From: an uncultured Collinsella sp.
GTDB taxonomy: Bacteria > Actinomycetota > Coriobacteriia > Coriobacteriales > Coriobacteriaceae
Length of the DNA stretch: 64,000 nucleotides
NCBI GenBank assembly: GCA_900541065.1
Contig: UQIE01000007.1
Coordinates: forward strand, 42,675-106,674
Reading direction: 5' to 3'
In this document: piece by piece, positions 1 through 9,539 of the stretch
Layout: each line of letters opens with the position of its first letter
Position numbering within the stretch: the first letter of the stretch is position 1
Position numbers and translations under genes: made by a program
The notes under the pieces: model-generated
Databases searched by the model: none
Seen by the model: the letters and a program-made list of their open reading frames with translations, nothing else
Told to the model about the DNA's origin: nothing

Positions 1-1
1 C

Positions 2-1456
2 GGCCAGCCTAAGTATCTCAACACCGCCGAGACGAGCGTGTTTCATAAAAAGCGAAACCTCTACGGCTTTAATTGGGCCAAGGAGTTTATCGTCGCGCAG
101 GATACCGCCATCGTGGTAGAGGGCTATACCGATTGCATCGCCTGCTGGGAGGCGGGGATTAAAAACGTTGTCGCCACGCTGGGCACCGCCCTCACGGAGC
201 ATCACGTCAAGACGCTCACTCGCTTTGCCAAGCGCATCGTGTATATGTTCGACGGCGATGCAGCGGGCCAGAAGGCCGCCCGTCGCGCGATTCAGTTTAT
301 CGAGCAGGATTCCATGGACCTGCGCTGCGTGGTGCTCCCCGACGGCAACGACCCCATGGAGTTCATCACCGCACATGGTGGCGAGGCACTGCAGACGCGC
401 ATCGACGCTGCCGAGCCGCTTATGGACTTTGTCTACCGTTCGCTGCAGGAGTCGAGTGACATCACCACGCCGGGCGGTCGCGCTAAGGCGCTGGAAGATG
501 CGCTGACGCTTATCTATCCGTTGCGCAACAGCTATATGATCGACACGTACTTTATCCAGATTGCCGATCTGCTGGGTTTGGATCTGGAGACGGTGCGCGC
601 GAGCTCGGGTCGTGTGTTTCGCGATGTCGCCAAGCGCGAGGATGCGGAACGACGTCGTGAGCAGAACTATGAGCGCCAGCGGGCACAGACTGAGCGGTCC
701 GGTAGCGCGGGCGGTCGGGCGTCGGGTTCTCGCGATGCCGGTCGCGGTGCTTGGGCATCGGGCGCCACGCCGGCAGTAGCGGCGCCGGTCGAGGAAGAGC
801 CGTACGACTACGTCCCGCTCGATGCCTACGGTGCCGCGCCCGCGGAGGTCGTCGACGACCTTCCGCCGATCGATGTGCCCGATGGTATGGGCGCTGTGCC
901 TGTGGCTGACGGTTCGGGCGCACCGGCTGCTGCTGCGCCGATGGTTCTTACCGATCTTGAACGCAAGTCCTTGGCAGGGGAGCGCGAGCTGCTGACCATG
1001 CTCACGAGCTACCCCGACCTGTTCCGCACGTATGCCGACCGCATCTGCTCCATCGAGTGGGTTGACCCACGTCACGAGTCCATCGCATGGGCTGTTCTGG
1101 CAACGCCGCCGGGAACCGATCCTGCAGCCTGCATGGATGCGGCACGCTCAGTGTGTCCCGATGCGGCAGCGCTTGTGAGTGCCGGGCGCATCTCGGCGAC
1201 GAGCAAGCACCCCACCGAGACGAACATCGTGTTTATGCTTGATACGCTTGAGCTCTACACCATCAAGCGTCGCATGCGTGCCGCACAGGCCAAGCTGCGC
1301 CAGGACCGTTCACTCGATGATGAGGCCCGTCGCGCGCTGACCGTGCAGGCCGCGCAGGATTCGCAACGTCAACGCGAACTGCAAAAGTCGATCGGCGGCG
1401 TGGCGGACCCGTTCCGTTTGATCGGCCTGGAGGCCGCGGGCACCGAACAAGCCTAG
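2..1456 (+). CDS. dnaG: DNA primase, 5' end outside window
   Basis: DnaG makes the RNA primers for lagging-strand DNA synthesis. The frame is open from base 2, so the gene is cut by the window edge and the zinc-finger domain is missing. The visible part starts inside the RNA polymerase core with the PKYLN...ETxxFHKK motif, followed by the TOPRIM domain: the VVEGYTD motif holds the catalytic Glu, and FDGDAAGQKAA carries the DxD-type metal site. After a long Ala/Pro-rich linker comes a helical C-terminal part that probably corresponds to the helicase-interacting domain. It ends 110 bp before rpoD, the classic dnaG-rpoD macromolecular synthesis order. The identity is secure; only the true start is unknown. 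Confidence 0.96.
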   Translation, partial: GQPKYLNTAETSVFHKKRNLYGFNWAKEFIVAQDTAIVVEGYTDCIACWEAGIKNVVATLGTALTEHHVKTLTRFAKRIVYMFDGDAAGQKAARRAIQFIEQDSMDLRCVVLPDGNDPMEFITAHGGEALQTRIDAAEPLMDFVYRSLQESSDITTPGGRAKALEDALTLIYPLRNSYMIDTYFIQIADLLGLDLETVRASSGRVFRDVAKREDAERRREQNYERQRAQTERSGSAGGRASGSRDAGRGAWASGATPAVAAPVEEEPYDYVPLDAYGAAPAEVVDDLPPIDVPDGMGAVPVADGSGAPAAAAPMVLTDLERKSLAGERELLTMLTSYPDLFRTYADRICSIEWVDPRHESIAWAVLATPPGTDPAACMDAARSVCPDAAALVSAGRISATSKHPTETNIVFMLDTLELYTIKRRMRAAQAKLRQDRSLDDEARRALTVQAAQDSQRQRELQKSIGGVADPFRLIGLEAAGTEQA

Positions 1457-1525
1457 ATGTTGTGGTCAACCAGCGTATTCTCGCCTATATCCAGTCTTCT
1501 TTTTGGGTATAGACGTCAATGTGTG

Positions 1526-1534
1526 TGCTAAAGT
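1526..1534 (+). promoter_or_regulatory. possible extended -10 promoter of rpoD
   Basis: TGCTAAAGT is an extended -10 (TGn plus TAAAGT) about 20 bp upstream of the rpoD Shine-Dalgarno. No good -35 box is seen at 17 bp. It would allow rpoD to be transcribed independently of dnaG. Confidence 0.35.
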
Positions 1535-1566
1535 ATTGAGTCCTGTGGACTATGAAGGGAGAATCT

Positions 1567-2922
<1,356 letters not shown>

Positions 2923-2933
2923 TCAAGCAAGAG

Positions 2934-2966
2934 GCGCCCTCAAGCACATCCGCTTGGGGGCGCTTT
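2934..2966 (+). terminator. rho-independent terminator of rpoD
   Basis: A 12-bp stem (2934-2945 with 2952-2963, one G-T type mismatch) with a 6-nt loop is followed by a short T run, 11 bp after the rpoD stop. Confidence 0.8.
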
Positions 2967-2975
2967 CATGTAGAC

Positions 2976-3021
2976 ATTGGGGACGTTCTTGAATGACTGG
3001 TCGTTTAAGAACGTCCCCAAT
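2976..3021. repeat. GGGAC palindrome, class A copy 1
   Basis: A perfect 15-bp inverted repeat (2976-2990 with 3007-3021) contains GGGGACGTTCTT and flanks a 16-nt centre. The same element lies in the opposite orientation at 31143-31182, and the reverse complement of this centre matches that copy at 12 of 16 positions. It resembles REP-type palindromes. Confidence 0.75.
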
Positions 3022-3052
3022 GACTGGGTCGGAAAATTTCTTAAAAAAGTTC

Positions 3053-3080
3053 TTGCCCTGAGCTGATTCGTCCGTATAAT
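3053..3080 (+). promoter_or_regulatory. promoter of the tRNA-Asn cluster
   Basis: TTGCCC (3053-3058), 16 bp, then a consensus TATAAT (3075-3080), 30 bp upstream of the first tRNA. Confidence 0.75.
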
Positions 3081-3110
3081 AAATTTCGTTGCTTGAGAGC
3101 ACGCACCTAT

Positions 3111-3185
3111 TCCTCGGTAGCTCAATGGTAGAGCACGCGGCTGTTAACCGCGCTGTTGTAGGTTCGAGTCCTACCCGGGGAGCCA
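3111..3185 (+). tRNA. tRNA-Asn (GTT), copy 1
   Basis: A complete cloverleaf. The acceptor TCCTCGG pairs with CCGGGGA, the anticodon stem GCGG/CCGC frames the loop CTGTTAA with anticodon GTT, the T-arm carries GGTTCGAGTCC, and CCA is encoded. First of three identical copies. Confidence 0.97.
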
Positions 3186-3218
3186 GAATTTTCCAGCCCT
3201 TTCCGTTGGGCTTTAAAT

Positions 3219-3293
3219 TCCTCGGTAGCTCAATGGTAGAGCACGCGGCTGTTAACCGCGCTGTTGTAGGTTCGAGTCCTACCCGGGGAGCCA
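3219..3293 (+). tRNA. tRNA-Asn (GTT), copy 2
   Basis: Identical in sequence to copy 1, with CCA encoded and anticodon GTT. Confidence 0.97.
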
Positions 3294-3326
3294 GAATTTT
3301 CCAGCCCTTTCCGTTGGGCTTTAAAT

Positions 3327-3401
3327 TCCTCGGTAGCTCAATGGTAGAGCACGCGGCTGTTAACCGCGCTGTTGTAGGTTCGAGTCCTACCCGGGGAGCC
3401 A
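3327..3401 (+). tRNA. tRNA-Asn (GTT), copy 3
   Basis: Identical to copies 1 and 2. It is followed directly by the cluster terminator. Confidence 0.97.
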
Positions 3402-3407
3402 GGTTGT

Positions 3408-3437
3408 AAAACCCGTCGCTTATGCGGCGGGTTTTTT
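3408..3437 (+). terminator. terminator of the tRNA-Asn cluster
   Basis: Stem AACCCGTCGC/GCGGCGGGTT (one wobble pair) with a 4-nt loop and a run of six T. Confidence 0.85.
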
Positions 3438-3596
3438 CATGCCGCGATCGCCGTTCGCGAACGTTACCATATCAACATTTCGTGTCGAGGATGTAATCCC
3501 GAGGCCCGCCACCTCAACATGCCGCGGTCGTTGTAGAATATTGCAATGATTGCTCCCACGACATGGTGCCGCGAGCACCAAGAAAAGGAGATTCTT

Positions 3597-3953
3597 GTGT
3601 CTGAGACCATTAACGGCAGCCTGAGCGTCTCGAACGACGTTATTGCCGATATTGCCGGTTATGCCGCGATGACGTGCTATGGCGTTGTCGGTATGGCTGA
3701 GCAGCTCCAGGGCGCCGAGAGCGTGCGCCTGCTTGCCGGTCAGCGCCTCCGCAAGGGCGTGCTTGTCTCCGCCGACGAGAACGGCCTTACGGTCGATCTT
3801 CACGTCGTGCTCGAGAACGGCGTCAACATGAAGTCCGTCTGCCACAATCTTTCGAGCTCCGTTGCCTTCACTCTGCAGGAGATCGCCCAGATCGATCCCG
3901 CCAGCCTTAAGATCGGCATCCACATCGACGCGCTCAAGAGCCGTCTGAACTAG
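3597..3953 (+). CDS. Asp23/Gls24 family envelope stress protein
   Basis: A small (118 aa) alkaline-shock family protein without a signal peptide or membrane segment. GTG 3597 is preferred because AAAAGGAG ends 6 bp upstream; the ATG at 3546 has no such site. The family signature is the N-terminal GSLSVSNDVIADIAGYAAMTCYGVVGM block, followed by an alternating strand pattern and a C-terminal half that ends with a parallel IGIHIDAL strand. It is followed 27 bp later by the DhaL-type kinase gene; this asp23-fakA-recG order is common in Gram-positives. The exact role is unknown; relatives act at the membrane under cell-wall stress. A second paralogue lies at 49589. Confidence 0.85.
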   Translation: MSETINGSLSVSNDVIADIAGYAAMTCYGVVGMAEQLQGAESVRLLAGQRLRKGVLVSADENGLTVDLHVVLENGVNMKSVCHNLSSSVAFTLQEIAQIDPASLKIGIHIDALKSRLN

Positions 3954-3980
3954 CATCCGAAAACGGAGATTCAAATACCC

Positions 3981-5642
3981 ATGATTGCAAAGACCATTCG
4001 CACCTGTTTTCCGATCGCTGCGGCTGCCGTTTCCGACAAGGCCGAGGAGATCAACAAGCTCAACGTCTTCCCCGTACCCGATGGCGATACCGGCACCAAC
4101 ATGTCGCTCACGCTCGCCTCGGTGACCAAGGAGCTTTCTGCTCTTCCTGCCGACGCCGACATGGAAGCCATCGCCGGCGCCATCACCCACGGCTCCCTGA
4201 TGGGTGCCCGCGGCAACTCCGGCGTCATCACCTCGCAGATTCTGCGCGGTGTGGCCGAGGGCCTCGTCTCTGCCGATGAGCCTATTACGGCTGCCAACAT
4301 CGCCTTCGCCTTCCGTCGCGCCGTCAAGGTTGCCTTCCAGGCTGTCCGCAAGCCCATCGAGGGCACGATCCTCACGGTCCTGCGCGATGTCTCGACCAAG
4401 GCAGACGAGTGCGAGAAGAAGAAGTTCTCGGCCGAGGATGCGCTCGACGCCATCGTCGTCGAGGCATATCAGTCCGTCGCTCGCACGCCCGACCTGCTGC
4501 CCGTTCTGAAGGAGAACGGCGTGGTTGACTCCGGCGCCTTCGGCTTTGCTATTTTCCTTGAGAACTTTGTTGCCGCCGCGCTTGGCCGCAGCACCGTTGT
4601 CGAGGATTTCTCCGCCACGTTTGATTCTGCTGGCTCTGCCCGCGACGCGGCCCTTGGTCGCGTTGAGATCGAGGCCAACGACGATTGGGAGGGCTCGGAG
4701 TTCCGCTACTGCAACGAGTTCCTGTTTAAGGCCGACGCCCCGTTTGACGAGGACGAGTGCCTTAAGTTCCTGGGTTCCATGGGCGACTGTGAGCTACTCG
4801 TGGGCGCCTATCCCGACTACAAGATCCATGTGCACTCCAACACCCCCAACCTGGTGCTCGAGCACATGCTGCAGCTTGGTCAGATCTACGAGGTCTTTAT
4901 CCACAACATGGAGATGGAGGCCCACGACCGTACCGCCAAGATTCACGAGGACCAGGAAAAGGCCGCCGAGCCCGCCAAGGCGCTGGGCTTTGTCGCCGTT
5001 GCCGCCGGTTCCGGCGAGGCCGACATCCTCAAGTCCCTTGGCGTCGACGTGATCGTCTCGGGTGGCCAGACCATGAACCCCTCGACTGCAGATCTGCTGG
5101 GCGCGGTGGACCAGGTCAACGCGACCTCGGTCATCATTCTGCCCAACAACGGCAACATCCGCATGGCTGCCGAGGCTGCCGCTTCTGCCTGCACGGACAA
5201 GAAGGTTGCCGTCGTTCCCACCAAGACCGTCCCACAGGCGTTCTCCGCGCTGTTCGCGGTCCTGCCCGATTCCGAGCTCGAGGACGCCGTCGCCGCCATG
5301 GTCGACGCCATCAGCGAGGTCCGCGATGGCGAGGTCACCCGCGCCGTGCGCGACTCCAGCGCCTCCGACGGCTCTCCGATTCACTCCGGTGACGTCATGG
5401 GCATCATTGCCGGCTCCATCGATGTGGTCGGCTCCGACGTGAAGCAGGTCACGCTCGATTGTATCAACCGCATGCAGGAGGAAGAGGAAGGCGACGCGCT
5501 GACGATTCTGGCCGGCGAGGAGCTGTCCGATGAGGCCTTCCAGGAGATCGTCGACGCTATCGAGGAGGCTCAGCCCGATCTGGAGATTGACGCCCATCGT
5601 GGCGAGCAGCCGCTCTATCCCGTGATCTTCTCGATCGAGTAG
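3981..5642 (+). CDS. fakA: DAK2 domain kinase, fatty acid kinase FakA-like
   Basis: The N-terminal DhaL (DAK2) domain of about 200 residues carries NVFPVPDGDTGTNM, whose Asp residues bind Mg-ATP, and the GSLMGARGNSGVI loop. The C-terminal half matches the YloV/FakA architecture. FakA phosphorylates exogenous fatty acids held by FakB (DegV family) partners so that they can enter phospholipid synthesis through PlsX/PlsY; plsX lies 5 kb downstream. No FakB gene is in the window. Length 553 aa is usual. The Shine-Dalgarno GGAG is somewhat distant (13 bp), so the start is likely but not certain. Confidence 0.88.
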   Translation: MIAKTIRTCFPIAAAAVSDKAEEINKLNVFPVPDGDTGTNMSLTLASVTKELSALPADADMEAIAGAITHGSLMGARGNSGVITSQILRGVAEGLVSADEPITAANIAFAFRRAVKVAFQAVRKPIEGTILTVLRDVSTKADECEKKKFSAEDALDAIVVEAYQSVARTPDLLPVLKENGVVDSGAFGFAIFLENFVAAALGRSTVVEDFSATFDSAGSARDAALGRVEIEANDDWEGSEFRYCNEFLFKADAPFDEDECLKFLGSMGDCELLVGAYPDYKIHVHSNTPNLVLEHMLQLGQIYEVFIHNMEMEAHDRTAKIHEDQEKAAEPAKALGFVAVAAGSGEADILKSLGVDVIVSGGQTMNPSTADLLGAVDQVNATSVIILPNNGNIRMAAEAAASACTDKKVAVVPTKTVPQAFSALFAVLPDSELEDAVAAMVDAISEVRDGEVTRAVRDSSASDGSPIHSGDVMGIIAGSIDVVGSDVKQVTLDCINRMQEEEEGDALTILAGEELSDEAFQEIVDAIEEAQPDLEIDAHRGEQPLYPVIFSIE

Positions 5643-5652
5643 GCAACTGGCC

Positions 5653-7830
5653 ATGTCCGAGCTGTGCTCCGTGCCGCGCGTCTCGGAGCGCTTTGCCCAG
5701 AGCAATGCGCTCGACGAGGATATCGCGCGACTCAAATATGTTTCGGGTAAACGTGAGGAGGCCCTTCGCCGTCTGGGAATTCGGACGGTGGGGGACCTCC
5801 TTCTCCATATCCCTCATCGATACCTCGACTTTACCCGTTCTTGGTCCATCGAGATGGCGCCCATCGGTACCGTGTGCACCATCATCGCCACGGTTGACCG
5901 TATCGTCCAAAAGCAGCCGCGCCCGCGCATGCAGGTGACTGAGGTCTCACTTGTTGACGAGACGGGTGTGCTACAGGTCGCCTTTTTCCGCCAGCCCTGG
6001 ATTGCCCAGCAGCTTAAGCAGGGCGACCGCTTGGCCGTGATGGGCAAGGTCGAGTTTGCCTACGGTTTTAAGCAGATGGCCACGCCCCACTTTGAAAAGC
6101 TCGAGGACGGGCGCGCCGCAGGCACCATTCTGCCGGTCCATTACGTGAGCGATGGCGTGAGCCAGGCGTGGATGCGCCGCATCGTAAGCGGCGCGCTCGA
6201 GGTCGTCGGCAATCCGTTCGATCCGATTCCCGCGCCGCTGCGCGCAAAGCGGAAGCTCATGAGCAATGCCCGCGCGTTGCGTTCGATCCACTTTCCCTCG
6301 AGCATGGCTGAGCGCGACATCGCACGCCGGCGTCTTGCCTACGAGGAGTGCCTCTACCTGCAGTTGGCGCTGCGCCTGCGCAACGACGGCGGCCTGGTCG
6401 ATGTGGTGCCCTATGCCCACACCGCGGGCGAGCACCTGGTTGCGCTCAAGCAGGCCCTGCTGTTTTCGCTGAGCGACGAGCAGGAGGCCGCCTTCCAAGA
6501 TATCCTGCGCGATATGTGCGATGGCGGGCGCGTGATGAACCGTCTGCTGCTGGGCGATGTCGGTACCGGTAAGACCGCCGTTGCCGCCTGCGCGCTGGCT
6601 GTGGCTGCCGATAGCGGCACGCAGGCCTGCGTTATGGCGCCCACGGGCGTGCTGGCGCGCCAATATGCCGATAAGACCGGCTCTCTGCTCTCGCAGGCCG
6701 GCATGTCCTGGGCGCTTCTGACGGGTGCCACGCCGGCTGCAGAGCGCGAGCGCATCCATGCACAGCTGGAATCGGGCGAGCTTAACGTGCTTTTTGGCAC
6801 CCACGCGGTGCTTTCGGATAACGTTGCGTTCAAGCATCTATCGCTTGTTGTCATCGACGAACAGCACCGCTTTGGCGTAGGCCAACGCAACGCACTACGC
6901 GCGAAGGGCCCCGGTGCCGATCTGCTCGTTATGACGGCAACGCCCATCCCGCGTACGCTGGCGCTTTCGGTCTACGGCGATCTGGATACGAGCATCATCC
7001 GCCATCGGCCCGTCCCTGGCGCTGGCGTGTCGACACGCGTGCTCACCGATTCGAGCCGCGACCTCGCCTATGGCGCCATCCGCGAAGCGCATGAAAAAGG
7101 TCAGCAGGCCTACGTGATTTGCCCGCTCGTGGAGCCGAGTGACTCGGCCGATGAGTTGGAGGACGTGCCCGGTATCGCCCGCGACGAGGAGGGCCGCGTG
7201 ACGGTCCCCGTGCCGCTGCATGATACGGCGACCGAGCTCGACCGCCTGCGTCTGGCGCTGCCGGGTCTCACTATCGAGCGCCTCCACGGCCGCATGCCAG
7301 CGGGGGAGAAGGACCAGGTTGTCGATGCCTTCAAGCGTGGCGAGATTGACGTGCTCGTCTCGACTACGGTGGTCGAGGTGGGCGTTGACGTGCCCAACGC
7401 CACCGTCATGGTCATCGAGAACGGCGAGCGCTTTGGTTTGGCTGCCCTGCACCAGCTGCGCGGCCGCGTGGGCCGTGGCGGCGTGTCGGGCACGTGCCTG
7501 GTCATGACGCACTCCAAGGGCAACGGCGGCGCATCGGCGGCGCAAGATCGTCTGCAATCGCTCGAAAAAACCTCGGATGGCTTTACGCTCGCCCAGATGG
7601 ACCTGCGCCTGCGCCATGAGGGCGAAATCCTGGGTTATCGCCAGCATGGTGGTGTGACCCTGCGCTTTGTCGACCTGGATGCCGACGAGGAACTGATCGA
7701 GTGGGCCCATTTGGACGCGGTCGAGCTCTTGCGGTATGCTTGCACCCTTGACTCCGTGGCGACGCGCCCCCTGCGCGATGCGGTCGCCATGCGATATCGA
7801 CACATTTTTAAGGAGGTCAGCGGAGGATGA
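5653..7830 (+). CDS. recG: ATP-dependent DNA helicase RecG
   Basis: RecG reverses stalled replication forks and migrates branched DNA. The order is an N-terminal wedge OB-fold (about residues 60-150), a helicase core with Walker A GDVGTGKTAVAA near residue 300, the DEQHRFG box (DExH) near 400, TATPIPRTLAL, and the C-terminal helicase half with VSTTVVEVGVDVPNA and the QLRGRVGR motif. 725 aa is full length for the family. It starts 10 bp after the fakA stop, and its own stop overlaps the rsmD start (ATGA), so translation is probably coupled. Confidence 0.96.
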   Translation: MSELCSVPRVSERFAQSNALDEDIARLKYVSGKREEALRRLGIRTVGDLLLHIPHRYLDFTRSWSIEMAPIGTVCTIIATVDRIVQKQPRPRMQVTEVSLVDETGVLQVAFFRQPWIAQQLKQGDRLAVMGKVEFAYGFKQMATPHFEKLEDGRAAGTILPVHYVSDGVSQAWMRRIVSGALEVVGNPFDPIPAPLRAKRKLMSNARALRSIHFPSSMAERDIARRRLAYEECLYLQLALRLRNDGGLVDVVPYAHTAGEHLVALKQALLFSLSDEQEAAFQDILRDMCDGGRVMNRLLLGDVGTGKTAVAACALAVAADSGTQACVMAPTGVLARQYADKTGSLLSQAGMSWALLTGATPAAERERIHAQLESGELNVLFGTHAVLSDNVAFKHLSLVVIDEQHRFGVGQRNALRAKGPGADLLVMTATPIPRTLALSVYGDLDTSIIRHRPVPGAGVSTRVLTDSSRDLAYGAIREAHEKGQQAYVICPLVEPSDSADELEDVPGIARDEEGRVTVPVPLHDTATELDRLRLALPGLTIERLHGRMPAGEKDQVVDAFKRGEIDVLVSTTVVEVGVDVPNATVMVIENGERFGLAALHQLRGRVGRGGVSGTCLVMTHSKGNGGASAAQDRLQSLEKTSDGFTLAQMDLRLRHEGEILGYRQHGGVTLRFVDLDADEELIEWAHLDAVELLRYACTLDSVATRPLRDAVAMRYRHIFKEVSGG

Positions 7831-8483
7831 GAATCATCGGCGGCGAATGGCGCGGTCGTAAGATCGAGGAGCCCCGTGGTCGCGATGTCACCCGCCCCAC
7901 GACTGATCGCGTACGCGAGGCGTGCGCATCTATGGTCATGTCGGCATTCGACTTCGATCTGGACGAGGTCCGTGTGCTGGACGCCTATGGCGGCTCCGGT
8001 GCCTTAGGGTTAGAGATGCTCTCTCGTGGGGCTCGCTCGCTCACGACGTTCGAGATCGATCGCAACGCCGCGCGGCTCATTACCAAGAATATCGAGTCGC
8101 TCTGCCGTGACCGTGCGCGTTGGCGCGTGGTCACGGGCGACATGCTGGCGAGTGCCTCGCGCGGTCGTGTACCGGGAGGTCCCTTTGATTTGGTCCTGCT
8201 CGACCCGCCCTATGCTTTTGGTGCCGAGCCGGTCGAGGAGCTGCTGCAGGACCTGGCCCAGCAGGGTTTGCTTGCACCTGGCGCTTTTGCCCTGTTTGAG
8301 CATGCCGCCGCCGATGCGGGCGCGCATCCGGCAGACTTTGAGACTGTACGTGAGAAGCGCTACGGCATTACCTCGGTCGACCTGCTCCGTTGGGTCGGCG
8401 ATGACGATGGTGAGGGCGATAGCGCCGGCACCGATGCTGACAACAATGATGCCACGACGTTTCAGGAGGACGCCCATGAATGA
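7827..8483 (+). CDS. rsmD: 16S rRNA (guanine966-N2)-methyltransferase RsmD
   Basis: RsmD methylates G966 of 16S rRNA using S-adenosylmethionine. Family marks are the start MRIIGGEWRGRKI, TRPTTDRVREA, the SAM-binding loop VLDAYGGSGALGLEMLSRGA and the catalytic DPPY motif (LLDPPYAFG). About 20 acidic residues rich in Asp and Ala at the C-terminus are an unconserved tail that overlaps the coaD start by 8 bp. The rsmD-coaD pairing is widely conserved. Confidence 0.95.
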   Translation: MRIIGGEWRGRKIEEPRGRDVTRPTTDRVREACASMVMSAFDFDLDEVRVLDAYGGSGALGLEMLSRGARSLTTFEIDRNAARLITKNIESLCRDRARWRVVTGDMLASASRGRVPGGPFDLVLLDPPYAFGAEPVEELLQDLAQQGLLAPGAFALFEHAAADAGAHPADFETVREKRYGITSVDLLRWVGDDDGEGDSAGTDADNNDATTFQEDAHE

Positions 8484-8973
8484 CACCATCAACCGCGTGA
8501 TCGTCCCGGGCACTTTTGATCCCATCACGTTTGGCCATATCGATGTGATCCGCCGCGCCCGCCGCATCTTTCCTAGCGTGATCGTCGCTGTTGCCGAGTC
8601 GCAGGGTAAAAACGGCGTGGGCACCACGTTTATGCTCGATGAGCGCGTGGCGCTGGCCCGCGAGGCGCTCGGTGATATCGACGGCGTCGAGGTCCTGCCC
8701 TTTACCGGCCTCTTGGTCGACTTCGCTCGCGAGCAGGGGGCGGGGGCCGTGGTCAAGGGCCTGCGCGCCATGACCGACTTTGAATATGAGCTGCAGCAGG
8801 CCGACCTTAACTATCGCCTGGATAGCGAGCTGGAGTCCATCTTTGTCATGAGTGCGCCGCAGTACGGCTATATCTCGAGCTCGGTTGTTCGCCAGATCGC
8901 CTCGCTCGGCAGCGATGTATCGACGTTTGTCCCGTCCAACGTGGTCGAAGCGCTCAAACATCGCTTTTCGTGA
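8476..8973 (+). CDS. coaD: phosphopantetheine adenylyltransferase
   Basis: CoaD joins ATP and 4'-phosphopantetheine to form dephospho-CoA, the penultimate step of CoA synthesis. The nucleotidyltransferase motif GTFDPITFGH (T/HxGH class) is at residues 11-20, and the second signature (SSSVVRQIASLGSDVSTFVP) is near the C-terminus. ATG 8476 gives the standard 165-aa protein; AGGAGG (8465-8470) inside rsmD is its ribosome site. Longer upstream starts run antigenically meaningless sequence through rsmD and are rejected. Confidence 0.95.
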   Translation: MNDTINRVIVPGTFDPITFGHIDVIRRARRIFPSVIVAVAESQGKNGVGTTFMLDERVALAREALGDIDGVEVLPFTGLLVDFAREQGAGAVVKGLRAMTDFEYELQQADLNYRLDSELESIFVMSAPQYGYISSSVVRQIASLGSDVSTFVPSNVVEALKHRFS

Positions 8974-9041
8974 CGTTTCTTATTGCCTGGTGGCATGTGG
9001 TAAACTAGCACGATGATATGTTACCTATGAAAGGAGACCGG

Positions 9042-9539
9042 ATGCCGGGCGAGAATTTTCCTGGCGATAGGATCGTCAGCTTGGTCGATGAGCTCGAAGG
9101 GCTGATCGAGGAAGCCAAGCCGCCTTTCGGCAAGAACGCTCAGTTCAAGGTCATCGACGCCGACGTGTTCTTCAACATCCTCGACGAGATCCGCATGAGC
9201 TATCCCGAGGAGTGGCAGAAGTCCCGCCGTATCCTTAAGGAGCGCGAGGAGCTTATGGCTTCCGCCGCCGCTCAGGCCGATTCCATCATCGCCGACGCTC
9301 AGCAGCAGGCCCTCACCATTGCCGGTGAGCAGGAGATCGTCCGCCTTGCGCAGCAGCAGGCCGACGACATCCGCGATCGTGCCCAGCAGTACGAGCGCGA
9401 GACGCGTTATGCTGCCGAGGACTACGCAGAGCAGGTCTTTACACACCTGGAGGAGAACCTCAAGAGCCTGACCGGCACCGTTACCCGTTGCCGTCAGCAG
9501 CTCAACGAGGGTGCCGCCCAACAGAATGGTCAGTGGTAA
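9042..9539 (+). CDS. SepIVA-like DivIVA-domain coiled-coil protein
   Basis: A 165-aa, almost wholly helical protein. Residues 5-70 (LVDELEGLIEEAKPPFG..., VFFNILDEIRMSYPEEW, ILKEREELM) follow the same pattern as the N-terminus of mycobacterial SepIVA, and residues 75-140 form an Ala/Gln/Glu-rich coiled coil. SepIVA is an essential septum-associated regulator of division in Mycobacterium. The next genes, yceD and later rnc, match the neighbourhood of the mycobacterial gene (sepIVA, DUF177, rnc). ATG 9042 is chosen because AAAGGAG ends 5 bp upstream. The stop overlaps the yceD start (TAATG). This copy is shorter than the mycobacterial protein. The homology call is from memory of motifs. Confidence 0.7.
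   Translation: MPGENFPGDRIVSLVDELEGLIEEAKPPFGKNAQFKVIDADVFFNILDEIRMSYPEEWQKSRRILKEREELMASAAAQADSIIADAQQQALTIAGEQEIVRLAQQQADDIRDRAQQYERETRYAAEDYAEQVFTHLEENLKSLTGTVTRCRQQLNEGAAQQNGQW

Larger units (their letters stand above)
3111..3401 (+). repeat. 108-bp perfect tandem repeat carrying three tRNA-Asn genes
   Basis: The 108-bp unit (75-nt tRNA plus 33-nt spacer) occurs twice without a mismatch (3111-3218, 3219-3326), followed by a third tRNA copy. Each spacer holds a small hairpin (AGCCC/GGGCT). The exact repeat implies recent duplication or ongoing homogenisation. Confidence 0.95.

Noticed and set aside
2976..3021. Class A palindrome as a second rpoD terminator
   Set aside because: A true terminator with T run lies 10 bp upstream, and the palindrome lacks a T tail.
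3111..3401. Tandem repeats considered as a CRISPR array
   Set aside because: The 75-nt repeats are tRNA genes and the spacers are identical, unlike CRISPR spacers.
3089..3409. A 106-aa open frame across the tRNA-Asn cluster
   Set aside because: Its protein is a threefold repeat produced by reading identical tRNA genes; the strand is fully explained by the tRNAs.
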